Positions 1 through 6,803 of a stretch of DNA of 55,695 nucleotides are shown here, piece after piece. The position numbers were made by a program, and so were the translations under genes. Source of the stretch: an uncultured Victivallales bacterium (GTDB taxonomy: Bacteria > Verrucomicrobiota > Lentisphaeria > Victivallales > UBA1829); NCBI GenBank assembly GCA_934644965.1, contig CAKUDG010000024.1, positions 1 through 55,695 of the forward strand, written 5' to 3'. Every line of letters begins with the position of its first letter. The first letter of the stretch is position 1. The notes below the pieces were generated by a model. That model ran no database searches. It had not been told where the DNA came from and saw nothing but the letters and a program-made list of their open reading frames with translations.

Positions 1-57
1 TTCGATTTTAGCCCAAGATTCATCCGATATATCATGTCGTTCGTATGCATTCGCCAT
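1..57 (-). CDS. IS5-like transposase, N-terminal fragment cut by the window edge
   Basis: Only the first 19 codons are inside the window: MANAYERHDISDESWAKIE. The pattern R-x-D-[IL]-[ST]-D-E-x-W-x-x-I-E is the usual opening of IS5-family DDE transposases (the region often annotated DUF4096), which continues with a PLLP motif beyond the edge. The ATG is preceded by an AAAGGAT ribosome-binding site on the minus strand. The catalytic DDE domain lies outside the window, so activity cannot be judged. The element end and a CTAG tetranucleotide lie just behind the start (see the mobile element entry). Confidence 0.6.
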   Translation of the reverse strand, partial: MANAYERHDISDESWAKIE

Positions 58-117
58 TTTCCCGATATCCTTTTTTGACGTTTGCATAATATAGCACAAA
101 TCTATTGACGACACAAC
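1..117 (-). mobile_element. Terminal part of an IS5-family insertion sequence
   Basis: The DNA between the transposase start and about position 117 carries a compact promoter-like leader and ends in ATTGACGACACAAC, immediately followed by CTAG (118-121). CTAG-type (YTAR) target duplications are known for parts of the IS5 family. The other end and the second CTAG copy lie outside the window, so the boundary is inferred from one side only. Confidence 0.45.
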
Positions 118-539
118 CTAGGAACGATCCGGAATGGAATCGGCTTACCGTCATCCTTGTTCTTGACGACAACGCACAGCACAGGAAAAATGCGTCGGAC
201 TGTTCGACGGTTGAGAATTCGGAGCGCCGGAAAAAGGCCGAGGAGATTATGCATATGGACGCGCTTATCCGAATGATCAACGACAAGGAAAATGAAATCT
301 TCGAAGGATAGATCACAGAATATGTTGCGGACGGCGACGGTATCGACGATGTGATGGGTTACGAGAATTTTGAATCATTCTACCGGGATGCCTGCGGATA
401 TTTTGCCCAAAATATTTCCGCCTTGATCTGCAACTGTGAATTTACGAAATTGGGTTACAGCATGGAACTTTACAATCCAAACCTTGAAACGGATGAGAAT
501 CATGGAAATAAAACACACATTGGCAGTCCAGATGTTTGA
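118..539 (+). pseudogene. Remnant of an unrecognised gene, interrupted by the IS and by an in-frame stop
   Basis: Reading frame 3 stays open from the IS junction up to a TAG at 309-311 and then open again, in the same frame, to 539. Both halves look protein-like (the first contains PEWNRLTVILVLDD, the second YENFESFYRDACGYFAQN), with mixed hydrophobic and charged residues. The simplest reading is one gene whose 5' part was displaced by the insertion sequence and which then picked up a nonsense codon. The end overlaps the start of the next gene. I do not recognise a family; it may equally be two short unrelated frames. Confidence 0.3.
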
Positions 540-1200
540 TGTCAACTTCTACGCTAAGGAAGTTATCCCGAATACGGGGAAAGTCTTTTTCGGAAACACG
601 TTTTGGGATATTGTGGAAGGGATGACGGTTCACAATCCCTTCTGTAGCGGCAAATCGAAACGCATGTATGCCAAGCAAACGTTGAAAGGAATCGGGATTC
701 TGGATTGTGATTTGCCGCATGACGAGAGGGAGGCTTGCAGAGTATTTGTGGAGCACCTGATTGCTGCGGGGTATGCTGGCTACGTAATTCGGGCCGGGAA
801 AGTTGTGCCGCCGTGGAAATGGGACGAAAAGCGCGGTGAGCCAGTATTAAAAATCCGGAAAAAGCGTGTGGTTACCCACGTCAACGTCAGTGAAAAGTAC
901 AGTGAGTCGAGTAGACGGAACCTCATCAAGAGCCATGAATCTCGGCGAGCGAATCCGGAACTGGCGCGTGAGATTGCGATCAAGGCTTCGGCGGCGGCAA
1001 AGGCGAAGCTGACGCCGGAAGACCGAAAGCGAATCTGTGCGAAGGCTCGTGCGGTACGTTTGTTGAAGCGTGAAACGATGACGGCAGAGGAGCGAGATGC
1101 GCAGCATCAGCGTCGTCTGGAAGCAACACAGCGTGGATGGGAGACTCGCCGGAGGCGGGCGGCGGAAGCGACTGAAAAGTTAAACAGAAAGCAGTCATAA
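502..1200 (+). CDS. Hypothetical basic protein of the accessory region
   Basis: A 232-residue protein that I do not recognise. The start is the ATG behind GGATGAG; a longer frame opens upstream at 436 but lacks a good ribosome-binding site. The N-terminal half (to about residue 115) is mixed alpha/beta-like, with FFGNTFWDIVEGMTVHNPF. The C-terminal half, from about residue 130, is very rich in Arg, Lys, Ala and Glu and is probably helical, with repeats of the type SSRRNLIKSHESRR and KLTPEDRKRICAKARA that recall the basic helical DNA-contact repeats of homing-endonuclease-associated NUMOD modules, though no catalytic motif is visible. It sits between a broken gene and a tRNA, a usual place for phage or island cargo. 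DNA binding is only an inference from charge. Confidence 0.55.
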   Translation: MEIKHTLAVQMFDVNFYAKEVIPNTGKVFFGNTFWDIVEGMTVHNPFCSGKSKRMYAKQTLKGIGILDCDLPHDEREACRVFVEHLIAAGYAGYVIRAGKVVPPWKWDEKRGEPVLKIRKKRVVTHVNVSEKYSESSRRNLIKSHESRRANPELAREIAIKASAAAKAKLTPEDRKRICAKARAVRLLKRETMTAEERDAQHQRRLEATQRGWETRRRRAAEATEKLNRKQS

Positions 1201-1307
1201 CGGCTGGTAAATCGGACATGTATCAACTGGCAACAAAACGGCAACAAAGACAAAAAAATCAGCGAACTTACAAATTTTATAACTCGATGATTATTATAAT
1301 CTTAGAA

Positions 1308-1385
1308 TGGTCGGGATGGCGAGATTCGAACTCGCGACCTTTTGACCCCCAGTCAAACGCGCTAACCAGACTGCGCTACATCCCG
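1308..1385 (-). tRNA. tRNA-Pro (anticodon GGG)
   Basis: On the minus strand the sequence folds as a complete tRNA: acceptor stem CGGGATG/CATCCCG, D-arm GCGCAGTCTGGTTAGCGC, anticodon stem TTTGA/TCAAA around loop CTGGGGG (anticodon GGG), and T-arm with GTTCGAATC. The terminal CCA is encoded. A TATAAA box sits about 30 bases upstream on the same strand. The 3' end points toward the accessory DNA on the left, the orientation in which integrases use tRNA genes as attachment sites. Confidence 0.95.
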
Positions 1386-1853
1386 AAAAAATCCTCACCC
1401 CTCCCAGAAACAAGATTTATACTTTAACCCCTCTATCCAGAATTGCAAGCCCTTTTTGAAAAAAACAATGCTTTTCATCACCCTTCAGACCCCTCTCCAT
1501 GGAACATCAGACAATCTGCAGAAAAATCCATCCGCACTCTGCTTTCAGTCATCTCCGCAGATTCTCAGGAAAAAGCCCCCCACCCCCTCTTCTCTGCTCT
1601 CAGGCTCTCAGATTCTCCGGACAACTCTGTTTATATGTACTGATTCTTCCATCAAAATTGTCCCGGAAATCCATACCCCTTCCCCCTCCCATGCAGATCA
1701 AAGCATCCGCGAAAAAAACAAAAAAACTTGCACAGATTCATTTCCCGGATTATTTTCTGTCTGCTAAAAAGAAAATGAAGCACCCTCAGCGCCGCTGATC
1801 TCCCGAATCCCTCCGCCTCGGGCCGGGATTTTGAAGAAGAACGCTGAGCATGA
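1386..1853. other. Gene-free stretch between tRNA-Pro and the DNA glycosylase
   Basis: About 470 bases of C- and A-rich DNA with short open frames of poor composition (Ser/Pro/Lys runs) on both strands and no good ribosome-binding sites. A TATAAA box at 1416-1421 (minus strand) probably serves the tRNA. I see no other convincing gene, terminator or repeat here. Confidence 0.5.
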
Positions 1854-2714
1854 ATGGAGATCCCGGAAAAAATCAATATCTCCAGAAGCCCAACAACTGA
1901 TTCAGGACCGTCCTCCCGCATGAAATTCAAAATTACAAGAAAAATGAAACTGGACTTATGCCGGCAGGCCCCGGAATTCACGGATATCCTCAGAAATGCC
2001 GGAATCCACTCCTTTGAATGCTCCGGAGACCTGTTTCCAGCCCTCGTCCGCAGCATCATCTCTCAACAGCTCGCCATCCGCGCAGCAGACGCCATCCACA
2101 GAAGAGTGGAACAACTGCTCGGATCCATTACGCCTGAACGTTTGAAACAGGTCGATCAAAAGGATCTCCGCAGATGCGGCCTCTCTCAGAGAAAAATCGA
2201 TTCCATCACCGGAGCCGCAGATGCTGTACTTTCAGGAAAAAAGAATTTCCGGAAAATCGCGGAACTCCCCGACAATGAAATCATTCAGGAACTCATTTCT
2301 CTCAAAGGAGTCGGAGTCTGGACTGCTGAAATGCTCCTCATCTTCGCCCTCGGAAGACCCGATGTCTTGAGCTTCAGCGATCTCGGAATCCGCCGCGGAA
2401 TCATGGCTCTGAACCATCTCGACTCCCTCTCGCGGAATGATTTTGAGTTTTACAGAAAACGGTATTCCCCCTACGGAACTCTCGCCTCCCTCTGCCTCTG
2501 GAAAATCAAGGACGGCGGACTGGATATCGGGAAGAATCCAGACGCCGTCAAAGGGAAAAAAGCCTCGTCTCCCTCTCCGGATCAGGGGAAAAAGCTCCGC
2601 CATGTAAAAACAAAATGTGAAAAAAAAGATTCCTCCTCCTCTTCTTCTCCTGGAAAAAAGAAGACTTCCCGGAACGGAAGCAAGTCTTCGAGCGGAAGCT
2701 CTCCTCAAAAATAA
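1854..2714 (+). CDS. DNA-3-methyladenine glycosylase II-like (HhH-GPD)
   Basis: Base-excision repair enzyme that removes alkylated bases. The HhH-GPD core spans about residues 60-225: the QQ motif of the AlkA/MPG group (SIISQQLA, 68-75), the helix-hairpin-helix LKGVGVWTAEML (150-161), and the catalytic Asp at 176 in SFSDLGIRRG. There is no Cys-rich FeS loop, which argues against endonuclease III or MutY. The last 60 residues are low complexity (a run of Ser with Lys and Gly) and look disordered. The true start is uncertain: Met at 1854 and Met at 1920 (MKFKIT) are both possible and neither has a strong ribosome-binding site. No AlkA N-terminal domain is present, so it is closer to the short MAG/AfAlkA-like forms. 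Confidence 0.85.
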   Translation: MEIPEKINISRSPTTDSGPSSRMKFKITRKMKLDLCRQAPEFTDILRNAGIHSFECSGDLFPALVRSIISQQLAIRAADAIHRRVEQLLGSITPERLKQVDQKDLRRCGLSQRKIDSITGAADAVLSGKKNFRKIAELPDNEIIQELISLKGVGVWTAEMLLIFALGRPDVLSFSDLGIRRGIMALNHLDSLSRNDFEFYRKRYSPYGTLASLCLWKIKDGGLDIGKNPDAVKGKKASSPSPDQGKKLRHVKTKCEKKDSSSSSSPGKKKTSRNGSKSSSGSSPQK

Positions 2715-2729
2715 ACCTTATTTTCCCCG

Positions 2730-2758
2730 CCCCTGTCTTTCCGCGAAAAGAACAGGGG
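2730..2758. terminator. Hairpin between convergent genes
   Basis: CCCCTGT (2730-2736) pairs with ACAGGGG (2752-2758), and the inner CTTT/AAAG extends the stem. It lies between the ends of the convergent glycosylase and alpha-galactosidase genes. A clear U-tract is missing on both sides, so termination is inferred from position and fold. Confidence 0.4.
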
Positions 2759-2797
2759 GGGAGATGAAGGAGAAAACAGACTGAAACGGAATAAAGA

Positions 2798-4096
2798 TCA
2801 ATACTTCAGGAAAAGCACATCTCCCGGTTCCATGAAGACGCGCAGAGACCCGTTTTCAAAGGTGCGGGCTTCTTTGCTCCAGACATCCCGGAAGACCTTC
2901 GGACAGTCGCTCCCGGGAAATCCGAGTTCCTCCGGACTCAGATACACAGTACGGGATATCAATTCCTGACGATTGAAGACCGCCAGCCAGCCATGCTGGG
3001 AATCCTTCCTCGATACCGCACGACGGACATCCAGATGTCTGCTGAAAAAAATCCGTTTTCCCGTCACATCATTCTCACTGCATTCGAGCATATCCGGATC
3101 GGTCACCCATTTGAAATCATTTTCGGAAGTGGAAAGAAGGTCGCCCCCGAAAAACAGAGGCGAAGCGGAAAGAGCCATCTGCGTCATGGTGACCTTTTTT
3201 TCCTTATCCGTCAGGCGGGAGGTCCGGGAGGCGCCAAGCACGCTCTCCGCTTCCGGCGAACCGGGAAGGGCGTTCACCCGGAGAGACCCGATGGGAATCA
3301 TGTCCAGATCCAGACGGCAGTCAGGACCGGAGAAAGACTCGAATTCCGCCCAGCGGTCACATTTGATCTGCAATCCTTCCGGATTATCCCAGATGTCCGG
3401 CGTGATCCGGACCATGTTCGCATAGTTCCGGAACACCGGCCAGTTCCCGGTCCAGGTCTCGTTGCCCGGAGAAAGACTCAGAAGAATCGGGCGGGAAACT
3501 TTCTCCACCGCCTTTCCGAATGCCTCCACTTCATCCGGATATTCCGTCACGTCATCGAGTTTGATGAAGTCCACTTCCAGATCCGTCGCCAGATATTCCA
3601 CCACGGAGTCATAGTAAGCCTGCGCTCCGGGGCGGTCCAGACGGATCCCGTACGATTCCTTCGCCCAGGCACAGGGATTGTCCAGATCCGCAATATCGGC
3701 TGTCGAAATTCCCGGACACCCCTTCACGGAAAACTCCTTCCCGATCCGCGGACCGTTGATCCCCCTCATGCAGTGAAGACCGAATTTCACCCCGTTCCGG
3801 TGGCAGAGATCCGAAAGATGACGCAAACCCGCAGGAAAGAGCACCGGAGACGAATTCAAACGCCCCCATTGATCTACAAACACTCTTTTCCCGTCCCCCC
3901 CTGAGGAAGAAGCATCTTCCGGATGCGGATTGCTGTACCAGCCGGCGTCAAGAACAAAATATTCGTATCCTGAAGGCTTCAATTTCCGCAGAAACGCCTC
4001 CAGACACGCCTCCGCCTCGGACTCGCAGATAGATATGCCGTATGCATCGTAACTGTTCCAGCCGCGTGGCGGACGGGAACTCCTTTCTATGGACAT
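2798..4096 (-). CDS. Alpha-galactosidase, GH27/melibiase-like
   Basis: Glycoside hydrolase that would release terminal alpha-galactosyl residues from oligosaccharides. A TIM-barrel opens with the family signature RGWNSYDAYG (11-20) and YFVLDAGW (46-53). The probable nucleophile is Asp181 in DFIKLDD and the acid/base Asp234 in RITPDIWD. A small beta-rich C-terminal domain follows from about residue 345. No signal peptide is visible, so it probably works in the cytoplasm on imported sugars. A strong ribosome-binding site (AGGAG...AGAGGAAT) fixes the ATG. It lies about 100 bases downstream of cobT on the same strand, with an inverted repeat in between that may be an operator. The substrate is inferred from family only; GH27 also contains N-acetylgalactosaminidases and isomaltodextranases. 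Confidence 0.85.
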   Translation of the reverse strand: MSIERSSRPPRGWNSYDAYGISICESEAEACLEAFLRKLKPSGYEYFVLDAGWYSNPHPEDASSSGGDGKRVFVDQWGRLNSSPVLFPAGLRHLSDLCHRNGVKFGLHCMRGINGPRIGKEFSVKGCPGISTADIADLDNPCAWAKESYGIRLDRPGAQAYYDSVVEYLATDLEVDFIKLDDVTEYPDEVEAFGKAVEKVSRPILLSLSPGNETWTGNWPVFRNYANMVRITPDIWDNPEGLQIKCDRWAEFESFSGPDCRLDLDMIPIGSLRVNALPGSPEAESVLGASRTSRLTDKEKKVTMTQMALSASPLFFGGDLLSTSENDFKWVTDPDMLECSENDVTGKRIFFSRHLDVRRAVSRKDSQHGWLAVFNRQELISRTVYLSPEELGFPGSDCPKVFRDVWSKEARTFENGSLRVFMEPGDVLFLKY

Positions 4097-4155
4097 ATTC
4101 CTCTTCTCCTCTGACTGTTTCCTGACAATGTTCTCTGAGTTCTTGTTTTGTCATG

Positions 4156-4175
4156 GATGACTGTGACAGGTCATC
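4156..4175. promoter_or_regulatory. Inverted repeat upstream of the alpha-galactosidase, possible operator
   Basis: GATGAC (4156-4161) and GTCATC (4170-4175) form a perfect 6-base inverted repeat with an 8-base centre, about 60 bases ahead of the alpha-galactosidase start and just after the cobT stop. Size and position fit a dimeric repressor site, but no regulator gene is adjacent. Confidence 0.3.
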
Positions 4176-4197
4176 TTGTCCTTTTCTTCTTTTCCAG

Positions 4198-5259
4198 TCA
4201 CCTTAAAGGATCGCCGATAACGGCGGCTTCCTCAAAGGTAGCCATTTCCAGAAGGATTTTGACGGAAGCTTCTATCAGTGTCATGGCAAGAGCCGCTCCC
4301 GTGCCTTCCCCAAGCCTCATGCCGAGATCGAGAAGCGGTCTCACCCCAAGCGATTTCATCGCTGCGGCATGCCCCGCGTCTCCGGAAAGATGGCTGAAAA
4401 AGCAGTAATCCATCACTTCCTTCCGGATTCCTCTGGCGGCAACCGCTCCAGCCCCGGAAATGATCCCGTCCACCACCACAGGGACCTTGCGGGAGGCAGC
4501 TCCCAGAATCAGGCCCGCAATTGCGGCGATTTCCAAACCGCCCAGCGCCGCCAGAATCGAAAGGGGCCCTTCTTCCAGAGCGGCGGAATTCACTTCCAGC
4601 GCCCGGCGGACAACGCCTATTTTATGCTGAAGCGTTCCCGCGGAAATTCCCGTCCCGCAGCCGCAGGTCTGTTCCGGCGGAAGATGCAGAAAGGCTGAAT
4701 ACAACGCGGCGGAAGGAGTCGTGTTCGCAATTCCCATTTCACCTGTCCCGAGCAGAGTGGAACCGCTGTCGATGAGTTCAAAGGCCTCCGTCATTCCGAC
4801 TTCCAGGGCCTGAAGGACTTCCCCGCGGGTCATCGCAGGGCCCTGCGTAAAATTGCGCGTCCCGTCGGCAACGCGTCTTTTCCTGACATTCGGAAATGCG
4901 CAGTCGGACGCAATGCCGACATCCACAATCCGGTGCACGGCTCCGACATGTCTGGCAAGAACATTGACCGCCGCTCCTCCGTTCGACATATTCGCCGTCA
5001 TCTGAACCGTCACCTCGGAAGGGAAGGCGCTGACCCCCTCGGCGGCCACTCCGTGATCTCCGGCGAAAGTCACGATTGCAGGCTTTCTCACATCAGCGAA
5101 AAGTTCTCCGCGAGCCGCGGCATACCTTGCGGCACAGTCCTCCAGCATTCCAAGACTGCCTTTCGGCTTGGTCAGGGAATCGAGCCGTTCCCGCGCCGCC
5201 TTCAGCACGGATTCATCGGCATGGACAATTCTTCCCACACAGTCTTCATAGATCGACAC
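4198..5259 (-). CDS. cobT: Nicotinate-nucleotide-dimethylbenzimidazole phosphoribosyltransferase
   Basis: Transfers ribose phosphate from nicotinate mononucleotide to dimethylbenzimidazole (or a related base), making the lower-ligand nucleotide of cobalamin. At 353 residues it has the usual length. Visible family motifs are KPKGSLGMLED (31-41), VTFAGDHGVAAEGVSAFP (63-80), GEMGIANTT (173-181), CGCGTGI and LLDLGMRLGEGTGA, in which Glu318 is the catalytic base. The start is GTG behind AAAGGAG. Its first codons overlap the last 14 bases of cobU, so the two are translated from one message. No cobalamin riboswitch is visible ahead of the pair, and no other corrinoid genes are in the window, which suggests salvage or late-step assembly. 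Confidence 0.95.
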   Translation of the reverse strand: MSIYEDCVGRIVHADESVLKAARERLDSLTKPKGSLGMLEDCAARYAAARGELFADVRKPAIVTFAGDHGVAAEGVSAFPSEVTVQMTANMSNGGAAVNVLARHVGAVHRIVDVGIASDCAFPNVRKRRVADGTRNFTQGPAMTRGEVLQALEVGMTEAFELIDSGSTLLGTGEMGIANTTPSAALYSAFLHLPPEQTCGCGTGISAGTLQHKIGVVRRALEVNSAALEEGPLSILAALGGLEIAAIAGLILGAASRKVPVVVDGIISGAGAVAARGIRKEVMDYCFFSHLSGDAGHAAAMKSLGVRPLLDLGMRLGEGTGAALAMTLIEASVKILLEMATFEEAAVIGDPLR

Positions 5260-5866
5260 TGTCGTCTTCTCCTTTGATTTTCAACGGCACTCCGCAGACC
5301 GTCAGCACCAGAGTGTCCACGGCGGAGGCAATGATTTTATTGACATTTCCCGCCAGATCCCGGTACCTCCGGGAGAGAGCCTCTCCGGGCACAATTCCCG
5401 AACCGACTTCATTCGTCACCAGAACCATAGGGATTTCCGTTCTCCGGATCAGAGCGGCCAGTTCTTCCGCCGCAGAGAGGACCCGGTCCTCTACGGAAAC
5501 GCCTCCCTGATCCACCCGGGAGGAATCGAGATCCTCCGGAATCCCTTGCTGCATGGACAACGTGGAGCCTTCCTCCGAAAAAAAGAAATTCGACACCCAG
5601 AGCGTCAAACAGTCAATCAGAATGAAATCGGCCTTTTTCTCCGCGAGCGCTTCCCGCACCGCTCCGCCCAAATCCGTTCTGGTTTCAATCAGGGACCATC
5701 GGCCGGAGCGTTCCGCCTGATGACGGCGGATTCTCCGGGCCATTTCCTCATCACCCGCCCATCCCGTCGCAATAAAGCAGGGGCGTTCGGCATTTTTCCC
5801 GAGAGAAAGGGCGTAAGCGCTCTTTCCGCTGCGACCGCCTCCGGTCACAAGACAAGTCTTTTTCAT
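5246..5866 (-). CDS. cobU: Adenosylcobinamide kinase/guanylyltransferase
   Basis: Bifunctional enzyme that phosphorylates adenosylcobinamide and attaches GMP before nucleotide-loop assembly. The 206-residue protein shows the P-loop GGGRSGKSAY, the DCLTLWVSN motif, and VTNEVGSGIVP followed by RRYRDLAGNVN, all diagnostic of CobU/CobP. The open frame runs on far upstream, but the ATG behind GGGGGAAG gives the conserved MKKTCLVTGG opening. It is first of a two-gene operon with cobT and divergent from xseB. Between about residues 115 and 135 the loop EDLDSSRVDQGGVSVEDR is slightly longer than usual. Confidence 0.93.
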   Translation of the reverse strand: MKKTCLVTGGGRSGKSAYALSLGKNAERPCFIATGWAGDEEMARRIRRHQAERSGRWSLIETRTDLGGAVREALAEKKADFILIDCLTLWVSNFFFSEEGSTLSMQQGIPEDLDSSRVDQGGVSVEDRVLSAAEELAALIRRTEIPMVLVTNEVGSGIVPGEALSRRYRDLAGNVNKIIASAVDTLVLTVCGVPLKIKGEDDSVDL

Positions 5867-5898
5867 GATTCTTCCCCCGCAAACAAATTCCCCGGAGC

Positions 5899-5927
5899 TT
5901 GACACAAAACCGCGGCGGATGTACATT
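5899..5927 (+). promoter_or_regulatory. Sigma70-type promoter for xseB
   Basis: TTGACA (5899-5904), a 17-base spacer, and TACATT (5922-5927), about 39 bases ahead of the xseB ATG. Confidence 0.65.
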
Positions 5928-5965
5928 CCCAGGAAAACACCGCAGCGGAGCGCAGGAATCATATT

Positions 5966-6349
5966 ATGACACAGAGTCCCGAAAAAATCAAGAAAATCTC
6001 TTCCCTTTCCTTTGAAGATGCCATGGAGCGTTTGGAAAACACCGTCAGAAGCATGGAAAACGGCAATGTCCGTCTGGAGGAAATGATTGAGAAGTTTGAA
6101 GAGGGGCGCCTGCTCGCCTCCCACTGCCAGAAGAAACTGGACAGTTTGAAGCAGAAAGTCCTCCTCCTCACCAGGGACGGGGATTCTCCGGAATGGCAGG
6201 AAATCAATACGCAAGGCATCGTCGAGTCCAGAAACGATTTCCTGCCGGAAGAAGAGGAAGAAGAAGAGGAAGAGGAAAAACCTTCCTCCGCCATTGCCGG
6301 AACCCGCGGCCAGTCTGTTCCCGCATCCGGAGACGATCTGCCCTTCTGA
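5966..6349 (+). CDS. xseB: Exodeoxyribonuclease VII small subunit
   Basis: Small subunit that assembles on XseA to give a nuclease degrading single-stranded DNA into oligonucleotides. Residues 12-75 carry the family pattern LSFEDAMERLENTVRSMENGNVRLEEMIEKFEEG, a two-helix coiled-coil bundle. The start follows an AGGA site. The protein is 127 residues against about 80 in most bacteria: the extra C-terminal part contains an unbroken run of acidic residues (near residues 94-105) and is likely disordered. The large subunit gene xseA is not in the window, so this is a separated small-subunit gene. Confidence 0.9.
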   Translation: MTQSPEKIKKISSLSFEDAMERLENTVRSMENGNVRLEEMIEKFEEGRLLASHCQKKLDSLKQKVLLLTRDGDSPEWQEINTQGIVESRNDFLPEEEEEEEEEEKPSSAIAGTRGQSVPASGDDLPF

Positions 6350-6714
6350 AGTCTTCTTCCTTCCCCTGCACATTCATTCTGCATCCGCATTTCCTGCCCC
6401 CGTTCGTTTTTGTCTGTACACACAGAGGAAAGCGGGAAAGATGCACTCCCGCCTTCGCGCTCTCTTCTCTGCATTCCATCCTCCGCATATCACACGACGA
6501 TAAGCACGGGGGAAAAAAAGGAAAAGCGGGAAGGAAGCGTTTCTCCGGACAGAGAAAAAATTTTTTTCCGGCCGGAAGATTGATCCTGTACAAAATTTGC
6601 ATGGGATTTTATCTCTCTTATTTTCAGAAAGACAAAAACAAGGGGATGACGCATTTTTACATTTTTGTCAAAAAACAACGTCTCTGATTTTTATTCATTT
6701 TCCGTATAACTCTC

Positions 6715-6742
6715 TTGAAATCATAACACATTAGTGTAAATT
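6715..6742 (+). promoter_or_regulatory. Promoter for gdhA
   Basis: TTGAAA (6715-6720), a 16-base spacer and TAAATT (6737-6742), about 60 bases ahead of gdhA. Confidence 0.5.
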
Positions 6743-6746
6743 AAAA

Positions 6747-6765
6747 GCCGCTTGCGAAAAGCGGC
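6747..6765 (+). promoter_or_regulatory. GNRA-tetraloop hairpin in the gdhA leader
   Basis: GCCGCTT and AAGCGGC form a perfect 7-bp stem closed by GCGA, a GNRA tetraloop. It lies right behind the proposed transcription start and has no U-tract, so a role in 5'-end stability is more likely than termination. The function is inferred only. Confidence 0.4.
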
Positions 6766-6803
6766 ACAAACACAACTATCCAAGAAGGAGATTCTGAAGC
6801 AAC

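Larger units (their letters stand above)
6350..6803. other. Intergenic region between xseB and gdhA
   Basis: About 450 bases without a supported gene. Short frames occur on both strands but are rich in Phe, Lys and Arg and lack ribosome-binding sites. The right end holds a promoter and a leader hairpin (separate entries). Confidence 0.5.

Noticed and set aside
32..316. A 94-codon minus-strand frame crossing the IS junction
   Set aside because: It crosses the element end, lacks a ribosome-binding site, and is read through the likely broken gene; the true IS frame is the one starting at 57.
1218..1427. A 69-codon frame running across the tRNA gene
   Set aside because: It overlaps a complete tRNA on the other strand and has no ribosome-binding site.
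4097..5966. Cobalamin riboswitch for cobU-cobT
   Set aside because: The gap upstream of cobU is about 100 bases, shared with the xseB promoter, and shows no B12-box-like sequence or large fold.
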